From assembly GCF_000374305.1 (NCBI RefSeq), contig NZ_KB894093.1, forward strand, positions 1,860,001 through 1,924,000: 64,000 nucleotides of DNA, in the 5' to 3' direction. Both the position numbers and the translations under genes were made by a program. The stretch's first letter is position 1, and each line of letters begins with the position of its first letter. The DNA comes from Actinomadura flavalba DSM 45200 (GTDB taxonomy: Bacteria; Actinomycetota; Actinomycetes; Streptosporangiales; Streptosporangiaceae). Below are positions 30,140 through 39,269 of this stretch, in pieces. The notes below the pieces were generated by a model, which searched no databases, had not been told where the DNA came from, and saw only the letters and a list, made by a program, of their open reading frames with translations.

Positions 30140-30993
30140 CGGCCGTCGTCGAGCGGGTCGACGAGGCCGTCGGCGATGAGGCCGTCCAGGGCGCGTTCGC
30201 GCTGGACCGGGTCCGACCAGACGATGTCGAGCGCGCCCTTCTCGACGGGGCGCGGCGCGTCGCGCAGCACGGCGAGCAGCCGCCCCCGGCACTGCCGGTC
30301 GGTGCCCGCGTACGTCTGGCCCTTGCGCGGCGGGCCGTCGTAGGCGGGGCGTCCGCGCGCCTGCCACTCGCAGCGCTCCAGCACCGGGCAGTCGACGCAG
30401 CGCGGCGAGCGGGCCGTGCAGACCAGCGCGCCCAGTTCCATGACGGCGACCGACCAGCGAGCGGCGGTCGGCGGGTCGAGCGGCAGCAGGCCCTCGGCCA
30501 GCGTGACCTCGGCGCGCGTCTGCGCCTTCGGCGGATACTCGACGCCGGTGACCAGCCGGGCCAGGACGCGCCGCACGTTGGTGTCGAGGACGGCGTGCCG
30601 CTGCCGGTAGGCGAAGCTGGCGACGGCGGCGGCCGTGTAGGCGCCGATGCCGGGCAGCGCGAGCAGTTCGGCGTGGTCGCCCGGGACCTCGCCGCCGTGC
30701 CGCTCCACGATCGCCTGCGCGGCGGCGTGCAGCCGCAGCGCGCGGCGCGGATAGCCGAGCCGTCCCCAGGCGCGGACGGCCTCGCCGGACGGCTCGGCGG
30801 CGAGCGCCGCGGCCGTCGGCCACCGCGCCAGCCACTCGTGCCAGACGGGCAGGACGCGCTTCACCGGCGTCTGCTGGAGCATGATCTCGCTGACCAGGAC
30901 GCCCCACGGCGAGGCGCCGGGCTCCCGCCACGGCAGCTCGCGGGCGTGCACGCCGTACCAGTCGAGGACGGCGTCGTTGAGAGGGCTGTTCAT
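30121..30993 (-). CDS. mutY: A/G-specific adenine DNA glycosylase
   Basis: MutY removes adenine mispaired with 8-oxoguanine. The 290-residue protein has WREPGASPWGVLVSEIMLQQT with the catalytic Glu, the helix-hairpin-helix LPGIGAYTAAAVASFA, the catalytic Asp in AVLDTNVRRVLARL, and the iron-sulfur cluster pattern C-X6-C-X2-C-X5-C (CTARSPRCVDCPVLERC). It lacks the C-terminal NUDIX-like domain of the 350-residue E. coli enzyme, which is usual in shorter actinobacterial MutY. The ATG at 30993 begins the conserved N-terminus; the open frame upstream is run-on. Confidence 0.94.
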
Positions 30994-31059
30994 CGGTGAC
31001 TCATCCTCGCACGGCGCGCCGTGCCCGGCGTCCGGGATCGCCCTATGCATACTGGCCGT

Positions 31060-31719
31060 ATGGCTGCGGACACTGGGCGTGACCCCGACGTTGAGGGCCT
31101 GGACCAGTACTGGAAGCGCCGGGTGCTCGCGCTCGGCGGGGTGCTGGGGGCGGTGGGCCTGCTGGCCTGGGCGTGCAGCGGCGGCGGAGGCGAGCCGCCG
31201 AAGAAGGAACCGGTGCGGAACGCGGCGGCGTCCGCGAGCGCGACGCCGTCCCCGGCGATCCCGACGGCGATGCCGACCGTCACCGTGACCGCCCAGGTGA
31301 CGACGACGGCGCCGCCGCCCAAGCGTCCGGGCGACGCGTGCGAGCTGCGCGACGTCGTCGTCAACCTGACGTCGGCCAAGGACGTCTACGCCAAGGGCGA
31401 GCAGCCTCACCTGCAGCTCTCGGTCGTGAGCACGGGCCCCCAGCCCTGCACGTTCGACGTCGGCACCCGCGCCATGGACGTGCGCATCCGCTCCGGCTCC
31501 GACCGCGTCTGGGCCGCCTCCCACTGCGACCCCACCTCCGGCTCCTCCATCCAGATGCTCCGGCGCGGCATCCCGCACGTCCGCACGCTCACCTGGGACC
31601 GCCGCCGCACCACCGACCGCTGCGAGGACGACCGCGTCAAGGTCAACCCCGGCACCTACGTCGCCGAGGTCAAGGCCAAGGGCGTCAAGACGGCCAAGCC
31701 GGTCTTCGCGCTGCGCTAG
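31060..31719 (+). CDS. Membrane-anchored extracytoplasmic protein of unknown function
   Basis: From the ATG at 31060 the protein is 219 residues: about 20 cytoplasmic residues, one membrane helix (VLALGGVLGAVGLLAWA), a Ser/Thr/Pro/Ala linker (about 45-85), then a beta-rich domain with four Cys (in GDACEL, QPCTFDV, SHCDP and DRCEDD) probably forming two disulfides. The Cys after LLAWA is a weak lipobox. I do not recognise the family. A -10-like CATACT ends seven bases before the ATG, so the mRNA may be leaderless. Its end overlaps the convergent PEP-utilising gene by four bases. Confidence 0.75.
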   Translation: MAADTGRDPDVEGLDQYWKRRVLALGGVLGAVGLLAWACSGGGGEPPKKEPVRNAAASASATPSPAIPTAMPTVTVTAQVTTTAPPPKRPGDACELRDVVVNLTSAKDVYAKGEQPHLQLSVVSTGPQPCTFDVGTRAMDVRIRSGSDRVWAASHCDPTSGSSIQMLRRGIPHVRTLTWDRRRTTDRCEDDRVKVNPGTYVAEVKAKGVKTAKPVFALR

Positions 31720-32936
31720 GCGGCGGGCCGCCCGGCGATGTGCTGCTGCATCTCGGCGGTGCACATCATGAGCCTGCGCGTCGGCAGGTGCCGCAGGTAG
31801 TGGTCCAGGTCGACGCCCAGCGCGAACACGTGCACCGGGACGCCCGCCTCGCGGCCCGACTCTACGGCCTGGCGCAGCGCCGCCAGGACGGCCGGGTGCC
31901 GCGTCTGGTACGTGCCGGACACCAGGTGGTTGCCCCGGTCGGCGGCGAGATAGAACTGGATCAGGTCCTTGGTGCCGACGAACAGTTCGCTGGCACCGGA
32001 GGCGCAGAACTCGGCCGCCGAGTGCACCGCCGCCGGGGTCTCGACGAAGACGCCGAGCGGGGTGGCGTCGTCCAGCGCGAGGTGGCGGCGCAGGCCGAGC
32101 AGTTCGTCGCGGTCGTTGATGAACGGGACGGCGAAGCTCACCAGGTCGGCGTCGGCGCCGAGCAGGTCCCGCAGGCGGGCGCGCAGGGCGTGGAACGCCT
32201 GCGGGTAGAGGCGTTCCTGGAGCAGCCAGCGGGCGCCGTGGCGGCCGAGTTCGGGGTTCGGCTCGTCGTCGACGTGGGCGGGGGACGTGATGCGGGCGGC
32301 GTCGTCGGAGCGCAGGTCGAGCAGCCGCATGATCAGGCGCTGGCCGGGCAGCAGCTCCCGCACCATGGCGCACAGCTCGGCGGCGATGGCGACGCCGTAC
32401 CGCTCGGCCTCGGCGGGGCCCGTCCGCAGCGCGTCGATGGGGCTGAGCGCGGCGGAGAAGCAGACGAACTCCTCGCGGACGAAGTAGGACTCCACGCGCC
32501 CGTCCTGCGCGGCGAGGGCGTTGGTCGAGCGGATGTCGGTGGCGTCGGCGATGACGACGCACACCGACTCGACGTCGCCGAACAGGGTGCCCGCCGGGTC
32601 CGGCGCCGCCGGAACGAAGTCGGGCGCGCCGAGCAGCACCGACTCGCGGTCGAGCAGGACGGTGACCTCGCCGGTGATCGCGTCGAGCCGGGACGGGTCC
32701 ACGCGCAGGACGGGAATTCCGCGCGACCGGCAGAGCGACTGCATGTGGCCCGTCCGGCCGCCTCGCGCGCAGATCACCGCGCGTGAGGCGAGCAGGGCGT
32801 CGTACCGATCGGGTCCGAGTGATTCGGCCACCAGAACGGCGCCCTCGATCGGTTCAGTGGTGCGATTGCATATTCCCTGAACATATCGATGGTGTGCACC
32901 GACGAGTAGAACACCGGGGACTTCACGATCACTCAC
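31716..32936 (-). CDS. PEP-utilising half-enzyme (phospho-histidine plus degenerate EI-like barrel)
   Basis: From the GTG at 32936, which has AGGGAG seven bases upstream, the protein is 406 residues. Residues about 28-95 form a swivelling phospho-histidine domain with GGRTGHMQSLCRSRGIPVLRV-type sequence and His64. The C-terminal part is a PEP/pyruvate-binding barrel like PTS enzyme I, ending in ELFVGTKDLIQFYLAADRGN. Where enzyme I has the catalytic CGEM, this protein has FALGV, so the expected acid Cys is missing. There is no ATP-grasp or HPr-binding domain. Upstream GTG 33002 and ATG 32957 are alternative starts. It probably shares an mRNA with the FAD protein. Function unknown. Confidence 0.75.
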   Translation of the reverse strand: MSDREVPGVLLVGAHHRYVQGICNRTTEPIEGAVLVAESLGPDRYDALLASRAVICARGGRTGHMQSLCRSRGIPVLRVDPSRLDAITGEVTVLLDRESVLLGAPDFVPAAPDPAGTLFGDVESVCVVIADATDIRSTNALAAQDGRVESYFVREEFVCFSAALSPIDALRTGPAEAERYGVAIAAELCAMVRELLPGQRLIMRLLDLRSDDAARITSPAHVDDEPNPELGRHGARWLLQERLYPQAFHALRARLRDLLGADADLVSFAVPFINDRDELLGLRRHLALDDATPLGVFVETPAAVHSAAEFCASGASELFVGTKDLIQFYLAADRGNHLVSGTYQTRHPAVLAALRQAVESGREAGVPVHVFALGVDLDHYLRHLPTRRLMMCTAEMQQHIAGRPAA

Positions 32937-33028
32937 GAAGGTTCTCCCTCTCACCATTGCGCTAACGGTTCGAGGTTCGCAGTGAATGCGCGGCGGGCGC
33001 ACCTTCTCTCATGCCGGGTGCGCGTCGT

Positions 33029-34861
33029 TCACTCCGCTTCGGCATGCTCCCGCAGGCCGAGTTCGCGGCGCAGTTCGCGGGGCGTCACCGAAAGGTCGTT
33101 GAGCCTGGTCATGGCCGCCTTGTTGACCGCGTAACGCATCGCCCGGTCCGGTACGGACGGGCCGCCGGCGCGGGCGAGCGCGTCGCACAGGACCGTCAGG
33201 CTCGCGCCGAGCCGGTGTTCCAGCTCCTCGGTGTCGGCCCGGCTCCGCGCCGCCATCCGGTGCACGTCGAGCTCGACCGCGCGCTCAAACGCCGCGCGCA
33301 CGTCGTCGTCCGCCGCGCCGGCCACGGCGTCGGCGACGTCGCCCGCCCGCTCGTCGTAGCGGTGTTCGACCCGGTGCAGGACCGTCGCGGCCGTGCCGAC
33401 CGAGTGGTTCTTGATCGCGGCGAGGTTGAACGCGAACGCGCCGAGGCGTCCGTACCGGACGATCTCGTCGCCCTCCCGGGGCCCGCCGACGACGGTGATC
33501 GGGCCGGAGGGGGCGCCGTCGGGCCCGAGCAGTACGCCGGAGGCGTCGACCTCGACGCCGCGCCCGGTCCGCCGGTGCCGCACCGCGAGCCCCGTGCGCA
33601 GCAGGTTCGCCCACAGCGGCGACCCGGCCCGCTCGTAGTCGGTCTCGCGGCCGAAGTTGGCGACGACGAGGTCGGCGTCGATCACTTGCGCCGCGTCCGC
33701 GCCGGACACGGTGACGCGCAGCGTGCCCGCGTCGGTGGCGGCGATCTCGTCGACCCCGCCGACGGTGCGGACGAGCGGCCCGCCGCGCTCCAGCGCGGCG
33801 TCCACGAACTCGGTGATGTAGGCGACGGCGCTCACCCGCAGCGTCGCGATCAGCGAGCCGTAGCCGTCCAGGAGGGCGCGCAGGTCGGACGAGGGGACGC
33901 GCGCCAGCACCTCGGGCAGGTGCGGCTCCCAGGACTTGGTGACGCGTTCGGTCACCACGGCCGGGGCGACGCCGGGATGCTCGCGGGCGACCGTGTCGCA
34001 GGCGCGTCTCCACTCGTCCCGGATGAGCCGGACGAAGTCGTCGCGGCCCTCATAGCCGTCGGCGTGCAGGCGTGGGCGGGGCAGGTCGAGCACGTGGTGC
34101 CGGTGATCCCGCGGGTAGGTGCGCAGCGTCAGCCCGGAGCGCGAGATCAGGTGGATCGTGCCGGTGTGCCCGCGCCGCAGCAGCAGCGACGCCGAGTCGT
34201 AGGCGCTCAGCAGCGAGCCGATGATGACGACCGTGGCGTCCGGCCGGACGTTCTGGAGACGTTCGACGCCCGCCGCCGAGTAGGCGTGCCGCACGAAGGA
34301 CGGGTGCTCGCGCACGGCGGCGGCGAACGGGAGTTCCTTCTCCTCCAGGCCGGTCGCCAGCACGACGTGGGCGGCGCGGAGCGCCTCCGGCCGGTCCGCG
34401 AGGACGACGTCCACGCCGCCGTCGCGAACGGCCAGATCGACCACCTCGCCGTCGATCTCCTCCAGCGTCACCCCGTCCGCCGCCTCGCGGGCGGCCTCGG
34501 CCAGCCGGACGGCGAGGTAGTCGGCGTAGACGCGGCGGGGCGCCGGGCCGGACTCGGTGAACGCGACGTCGCGCCACTCGGGAGGCCAGCCGGTGCGGTC
34601 GGCCTCGTCGTTCGCCCAGGCCACGAAGTCGTCGACGTCCTCGCGGAACATCGACATGCGCCCGGCCTGGATGTTGAAGACGTGGTGCCAGTGATTGCCC
34701 GCCGGGTGGTAGGCGACACCGGCGTTGCGGTATTCGGGCCGCCGTTCGACGATGACGATCCGCACCGGTTCACGCGCGAACTGGAGAAACCGCACGGCGG
34801 TCGCGGTGCCGCCGAGGCCCGCCCCGACAATGACGATCCGAGGAATTTCCGAAAGGCTCAC
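33029..34861 (-). CDS. FAD/NAD(P)-binding flavoprotein
   Basis: This 610-residue protein starts with the dinucleotide-binding RIVIVGAGLGGTATAVRFLQ and continues with the PF13454-type pattern GVAYHPAGNHWHHVFNIQAGRM and FVAWANDE. A second Rossmann motif, VVIIGSLLSAYDSASLLLRRG, suggests NAD(P)H binding. The rest is helical. It may be a flavin-dependent oxidoreductase or N-monooxygenase-like protein; the substrate is unknown. A promoter candidate lies at 34917-34946. The PEP-utilising gene follows on the same strand within about 90 bases, so a two-gene operon is likely. Confidence 0.85.
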   Translation of the reverse strand: MSLSEIPRIVIVGAGLGGTATAVRFLQFAREPVRIVIVERRPEYRNAGVAYHPAGNHWHHVFNIQAGRMSMFREDVDDFVAWANDEADRTGWPPEWRDVAFTESGPAPRRVYADYLAVRLAEAAREAADGVTLEEIDGEVVDLAVRDGGVDVVLADRPEALRAAHVVLATGLEEKELPFAAAVREHPSFVRHAYSAAGVERLQNVRPDATVVIIGSLLSAYDSASLLLRRGHTGTIHLISRSGLTLRTYPRDHRHHVLDLPRPRLHADGYEGRDDFVRLIRDEWRRACDTVAREHPGVAPAVVTERVTKSWEPHLPEVLARVPSSDLRALLDGYGSLIATLRVSAVAYITEFVDAALERGGPLVRTVGGVDEIAATDAGTLRVTVSGADAAQVIDADLVVANFGRETDYERAGSPLWANLLRTGLAVRHRRTGRGVEVDASGVLLGPDGAPSGPITVVGGPREGDEIVRYGRLGAFAFNLAAIKNHSVGTAATVLHRVEHRYDERAGDVADAVAGAADDDVRAAFERAVELDVHRMAARSRADTEELEHRLGASLTVLCDALARAGGPSVPDRAMRYAVNKAAMTRLNDLSVTPRELRRELGLREHAEAE

Positions 34862-34916
34862 CGAGATCGTCCTCGCAGGCGCCGGAATGGTCCGCGGTGC
34901 GTTCCACCGCCGCCCG

Positions 34917-34946
34917 AGCGTATCCCGGCACGGCGCGCGGGATCAA
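34917..34946 (-). promoter_or_regulatory. Promoter of the FAD/PEP operon
   Basis: On the minus strand TTGATC (34946-34941), an 18-base spacer and TACGCT (34922-34917) precede the flavoprotein start at 34861, leaving a leader of about 50 bases with GAGGAC before the GTG. Confidence 0.45.
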
Positions 34947-35025
34947 CGAATCGGAGAATTGCGGGTCATCCGTTTCGGTGCCATCGGTGACCACGGAAGG
35001 CGGTGTTATGCTTGCTCGGGCGGGC

Positions 35026-35319
35026 TCATCGGTCGGTGTAGCTGAACCTCCAGGCGGTCGGATTCCAGCTCACGCACGGCTGGACGATGCGGTAATAGCG
35101 CGCGAACTCACTCTGGGTCGTGATGCACTCCTCTCGCGAGTACAGCACCCGGCTCCACCGGACGGGCCCCGTGGACGCCTCAATGGCGCCGGACGCGGCC
35201 CGCACCGCGCCGTCCGGTACGGCGGCCTCCGCCGCCTCGAAAGTCGAGGACGTGGCGAGAAGCACCCCGGCCGACACGGCGAGGGCGGCGATCAGGGCGG
35301 CAGGACGATGAGATGACAT
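35026..35319 (-). CDS. Small secreted protein, two cysteines
   Basis: The 97-residue protein has a signal peptide (RPAALIAALAVSAGVLLATSS, cleavage probably after AEAA) and a mature region of about 65 residues with two Cys (EECITT and QPCVSW), several Trp and Tyr, and the ending AWRFSYTDR. The Cys pair could form a disulfide. I do not recognise the family. It sits between the FAD/PEP operon and disA on the same strand. Confidence 0.65.
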   Translation of the reverse strand: MSSHRPAALIAALAVSAGVLLATSSTFEAAEAAVPDGAVRAASGAIEASTGPVRWSRVLYSREECITTQSEFARYYRIVQPCVSWNPTAWRFSYTDR

Positions 35320-35449
35320 GGGTCGGCTCCCTCGGCTACGGCCCCGGCCCGGACATCGGGCCGACCGGCCGCCATCACTTCGAGCGATGTATTCGTCACT
35401 CTATGAAGTGTCAGAGGTGTTCCGGAACGGACCACAGGACGATTTCGAG

Positions 35450-35467
35450 GTCATCCCGGGGGATGAC
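35450..35467. repeat. Perfect 8-bp-arm palindrome
   Basis: GTCATCCC and GGGATGAC are complementary around a GG centre. It lies between the secreted-protein gene and disA and may be an operator or part of the disA termination region. Confidence 0.55.
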
Positions 35468-35481
35468 CGAGTGCGACCAAA

Positions 35482-35500
35482 GTCTGACGCGGCGTCAGAC
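35482..35500 (-). terminator. Inverted repeat over the disA stop codon, possible terminator
   Basis: GTCTGACGC and GCGTCAGAC are perfect complements with a one-base centre; read on the minus strand they are followed by TTTGGTC. The disA stop codon lies inside the repeat. Confidence 0.6.
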
Positions 35501-36577
35501 GTAGCGTTCGAGAATGGACGACTCGGCCAGCCGGGACAGGCCCTCGCGCACGCTGCGGGCGCGGGACTCACCGACGCCGCCGACGGCCTGGAGGTCGTCG
35601 ATGCTCGCGGCCAGGAGCTTCTGGAGGCCGCCGAACTGCTCGACCAGGCGCTCCACGACGAGACCCGGCAGCCTGGGCACCTTCGCCAGCAGCCGGAACC
35701 CCTTCGGGCTGACCGGCAGGTCGAGCGCGTCGGGGCCGGAGAAGCCCATGACCTCCGCGACCGTGGACAGGTCGAGCAGTTCGTTCGCGGACAGGACGTC
35801 CAGCGCGGCCAGGATCGACTCGACGCCGTGCGTCTTGGCCTCGGCGGACGGGTAGTCGCGGACGATCAGCTCGCGGTCGACGTCGACGCCGGACACCAGC
35901 TCGTCGAGCTGGAGCGACAGCAGCCGCCCGTCGGTGCCCAGCTCGACGACGTAGCCCTCGATCTCGTCGGCGATGCGGCGCACCATCTCCAGCCGCTGCA
36001 CGACCGCGCTCACGTCCCGGACGGTGACCAGGTCCTCGATCTCCAGCGCGGACAGCGTGCCGGACACCTCGTCCAGCCGGAGCTTGTAGCGTTCGAGCGT
36101 CGCCAGGGCCTGGTTCGCCTTGGACAGGATCGCCGCCGAGTCCTCCAGGACGTAGCGGATGCCGTCGAGGTAGAGCGCGATGATGTGCATCGACTGGCTG
36201 ACCGAGATGACCGGATGGCGGGTCTGCCGGGCGACGCGCTCGGCGGTGCGGTGCCGGGTTCCGGACTCCTCGGTGGGAATCGTGGAGTCGGGGACGAGGT
36301 GGACCGCGGCGCGCTTGATGCGCATGGCGTCGTCGTCGATGACGATGGCGCCGTCCATCTTGGCCAGCTCGCGCAGCCGCGTGGCGGAGAACTCGACGTC
36401 GAGCTCGAACCCCCCGGTGCACAGCTCTTCGACGAGATCGTCGTAGCCGAGGACGATCAGCCCGCCCGTGTGGCCGCGCAGGATGCGTTCCAGACCGTCG
36501 CGGATCTGGGTGCCGGGCGCCACCGCGGCGAGCGTGGCTCGGCGTCGTTCGTCATGGCCCTTGTCGTGTGCTGGCAC
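35495..36577 (-). CDS. disA: Diadenylate cyclase DisA, DNA-integrity scanning protein
   Basis: DisA makes c-di-AMP from two ATP and scans DNA for branched structures. The 360-residue protein has the N-terminal DAC domain with the catalytic DGA in [12 protein letters not shown] and the nucleotide-binding [11 protein letters not shown], a central helical spine, and a C-terminal helix-hairpin-helix DNA-binding domain ([19 protein letters not shown]). Length and order are typical. The GTG at 36577 begins the usual basic N-terminus. radA lies 80 bases upstream on the same strand, and the two are commonly paired; RadA/Sms is known to interact with DisA in Bacillus. Confidence 0.97.
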   Translation of the reverse strand: MPAHDKGHDERRRATLAAVAPGTQIRDGLERILRGHTGGLIVLGYDDLVEELCTGGFELDVEFSATRLRELAKMDGAIVIDDDAMRIKRAAVHLVPDSTIPTEESGTRHRTAERVARQTRHPVISVSQSMHIIALYLDGIRYVLEDSAAILSKANQALATLERYKLRLDEVSGTLSALEIEDLVTVRDVSAVVQRLEMVRRIADEIEGYVVELGTDGRLLSLQLDELVSGVDVDRELIVRDYPSAEAKTHGVESILAALDVLSANELLDLSTVAEVMGFSGPDALDLPVSPKGFRLLAKVPRLPGLVVERLVEQFGGLQKLLAASIDDLQAVGGVGESRARSVREGLSRLAESSILERYV

Positions 36578-36657
36578 CTGGCCCCCGGAGGTCGCTGGAC
36601 GGCGTCAGTTTACCGAGCAGACGCCCCGACCGGCCCCTCGCCCGGTCGGGAGTGCGC

Positions 36658-38100
36658 TCAGGGTGCGGTGAAGGCCACCTGGAGCGCCTGAGTGAGACTG
36701 TCCACTTCCATCACTTTCATGCCTTCGTAGCTACTGAGCTGGGGGTCGGCCTTCTTCAGCGGTGATCCGTCCGCCAGCTCCAGCGAGCCGCGCGGGACGA
36801 CCGCGTACTTGAACCCGAGCCGCGCCGCCTCGGCCAGCCGCCGCTGCACGCCGGGCACGATACGGGCCTCGCCCGCCAGGCCGACCTCGCCGACGGCGAT
36901 CAGGCCGGACGACAGCGACTGCTCGACCGTCGAGCCAGCGACGGCCAGCGCGAGCGCGAGGTCGACGGACGTCTCGGTGAGCCGCACCCCGCCGACCGTG
37001 GAGACGTAGACGTCCTGCTCGTGCATGGAGATCTTGCAGCGCTGCGCCAGCACGGCCAGCACCATCGCCACCCGCGACGTCTCCAGCCCGGACGACGCGC
37101 GGCGCGGCGACGGCAGGTGCGACTTGGCGACGAGCGCCTGCACCTCCGCGACGAGCGGGCGCCGCCCCTCCAGCGTGACGGTGACGCACGTGCCGGGCAC
37201 CGGCTCCTCGCGGCGGGTCAGGAAGAGGCCGGACGGGTCGGGCAGGCCGACGATGCCGACCTCGGACAGGTCGAAGCAGCCGAGTTCGTCGGTGGGCCCG
37301 TACCGGTTCTTCACGGCGCGGATCATGCGCAGCCGGGAGTGCCGGTCGCCCTCGAAGTACAGGACGACGTCGACCAGGTGCTCCAGCAGGCGCGGGCCCG
37401 CGATGGCGCCGTCCTTGGTGACGTGGCCGACGAGCACGACGGTGATGCCGCGCTCCTTGGCGACCCGGATGAGGTTGGCGGCGACCTCGCGGATCTGCGT
37501 GACGCCGCCGGGCGCGCCGTCGACCTCGGACGTGCCGATGGTCTGGATGGAGTCGACGACGAGCAGCGCGGGCTCGACGGCGTCGACGTGGCCGAGGACG
37601 GCCGACAGCTCGGTCTCGGCGGCGAGGTAGAGCGTGTCGGTGATGGCGCCGACGCGGTCGGCGCGCAGCCGCACCTGCTCGGCGCTCTCCTCGCCCGTCA
37701 CGTACAGGACGGGCCGGGGCTCGGCGCCGGGCACCGGGTCGCGGGCCGCGCCGGGGTTGGACGCCAGCGCCGCGACCTCCAGCAGCAGCGTGGACTTGCC
37801 GATGCCCGGCTCACCGGCGAGCAGCAGCACGGCGCCGGGCACGATGCCGCCGCCGAGGACGCGGTCGAGTTCGTCCAGGCCGGTGGGCCGGGTCTGCGCG
37901 GAGCGCACGTCGACCTGGCCGATCGGCCGGGCGGGCGTGCTGACCGGCCCGGCCGAGACGACGCGCGCGGGCGTCGCGGACTGGGCCTCCGCGACCGATC
38001 CCCACGCCTGGCACTCGGTGCAGCGGCCGACCCACTTGGAGGTCTGCCAGCCGCACTCGGTGCACCGGTAGGAAGCCTTCGCCGCCTTCGTCTTGGCCAT
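36658..38100 (-). CDS. radA: DNA repair protein RadA (Sms)
   Basis: RadA is a RecA-like branch-migration helicase acting with recombination intermediates. The 480-residue protein has an N-terminal C4 zinc finger (YRCTECGWQ and GRCTECQAW), a RecA-type core with Walker A GEPGIGKSTLL, the RadA signature KNRYG in VKNRYGPTDE (canonical KNRFG), and a C-terminal Lon-like domain. I take the ATG at 38100; a GTG three codons earlier is possible. disA follows on the same strand. Confidence 0.96.
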   Translation of the reverse strand: MAKTKAAKASYRCTECGWQTSKWVGRCTECQAWGSVAEAQSATPARVVSAGPVSTPARPIGQVDVRSAQTRPTGLDELDRVLGGGIVPGAVLLLAGEPGIGKSTLLLEVAALASNPGAARDPVPGAEPRPVLYVTGEESAEQVRLRADRVGAITDTLYLAAETELSAVLGHVDAVEPALLVVDSIQTIGTSEVDGAPGGVTQIREVAANLIRVAKERGITVVLVGHVTKDGAIAGPRLLEHLVDVVLYFEGDRHSRLRMIRAVKNRYGPTDELGCFDLSEVGIVGLPDPSGLFLTRREEPVPGTCVTVTLEGRRPLVAEVQALVAKSHLPSPRRASSGLETSRVAMVLAVLAQRCKISMHEQDVYVSTVGGVRLTETSVDLALALAVAGSTVEQSLSSGLIAVGEVGLAGEARIVPGVQRRLAEAARLGFKYAVVPRGSLELADGSPLKKADPQLSSYEGMKVMEVDSLTQALQVAFTAP

Positions 38101-38136
38101 GGCGGCCACCCTAACCGCGCCCGGTGACAGAACCGC

Positions 38137-39189
38137 TCAGTCCGTCTTGCGGGCGCGTTCCACCAGGTCGGCGAGGTGGTCGGAGACGACGGCGGGGCGT
38201 TCGAGCATGGCCATGTGCCCGGAGACCGGCACGACCTCCAGCCGCGCCGACGGCACGCACTTGGCGATGTGCAGGCTGTGCTCCACGGGGGTCAGCAGGT
38301 CGTTCTCGGCGCCGATGACGAGCGTGTCGATGGACCCGAGGCGGCCGCAGTCGGAGATCACGTCGTGGGTGATCATCGAGTGGAAGAAGTCCACCAGGGC
38401 CTCCATCCGCGTCTCGGCCATCATCTCCTCCGCGAACTTGACCGACGCGGGGCTGGCGTCCGGGCCGAACGCGATGAGGTCCTCGATGAGCATCGAGCCG
38501 TTGCGGCCGAAGCGGCGCACCCGCTCGATGCCCGGGGCGCCGAGGCCGACCGCGCGCAGCGTCCGGGGCAGCACGCGCTGGGTCACGGCGGCGAGCGCGG
38601 CGGGCATGCCGAGGGTGACGCTGCCGAGGTTACCCGACGACGTGCACAGCAGCCCGGCGGCGACGACGCGGCTCCCGAGCAGTTCGGGGTACTCGTCGGC
38701 GAACCGCATGATCGTCATGCCGCCCATCGAGTGGCCGACCAGGACGACGGGCGTCCCTTCGGGCACGGTCTGCTCGATGACGGCGGCGAGATCGTGCGCG
38801 AGGCGGGGCAGGCCGTAGTCGTCGCGGGCGCCGCCGTCGGAGCGGCCGTGGCCGCGCTGGTCCCAGAAGACGAGGCGACCGAGGCCGCGCAGCGCCTTGC
38901 GCTGGAAGTGCCAGGAGTCCTGGGTGAGGGTCCAGCCGTGGGAGAAGACGATGGCGAGGTCGGTGCGGTCCTCGCCGTCGATCTCGGCGTAGAGGCGGGT
39001 GCCGTCCTGCGCCTTGACCGAGACGGGACGTCCGCGCAGCGCGCCGAACGGCTCGCCCGCGTACGGGTCGGGGCGGAGCTGGAGCCGGCGCAGGGCGCGG
39101 CGCTGAGCGAGGACGCCCGCGCCGGCGGCGCCGGCGCCGAGCGCCGAGGCGGCGAGGATGTTGCGGCTGGTCTTGGCGGCACGACCCAT
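38137..39189 (-). CDS. Alpha/beta hydrolase with N-terminal membrane anchor
   Basis: From the ATG at 39189 (AAGGGG upstream) the protein is 350 residues. Residues about 9-28 are a hydrophobic Ala/Gly-rich helix, then an alpha/beta-hydrolase domain with the oxyanion HGW, nucleophile Ser in GHSMGG, an Asp near residue 300 (IGAENDLLTP) and His in VSGHMAMLE. The substrate is unknown; esterase, epoxide hydrolase or haloperoxidase-like activity would all fit. The family member next to radA is commonly conserved in actinomycetes, in my recollection. Confidence 0.88.
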   Translation of the reverse strand: MGRAAKTSRNILAASALGAGAAGAGVLAQRRALRRLQLRPDPYAGEPFGALRGRPVSVKAQDGTRLYAEIDGEDRTDLAIVFSHGWTLTQDSWHFQRKALRGLGRLVFWDQRGHGRSDGGARDDYGLPRLAHDLAAVIEQTVPEGTPVVLVGHSMGGMTIMRFADEYPELLGSRVVAAGLLCTSSGNLGSVTLGMPAALAAVTQRVLPRTLRAVGLGAPGIERVRRFGRNGSMLIEDLIAFGPDASPASVKFAEEMMAETRMEALVDFFHSMITHDVISDCGRLGSIDTLVIGAENDLLTPVEHSLHIAKCVPSARLEVVPVSGHMAMLERPAVVSDHLADLVERARKTD

Positions 39190-39269
39190 GACCTTGACCC
39201 CTTTTGTCCTGGTTGGCTGGTAGCCGCATTGTTGTACACGGCGCCAGTACGAGCCAGGGGCGGGGTCCG

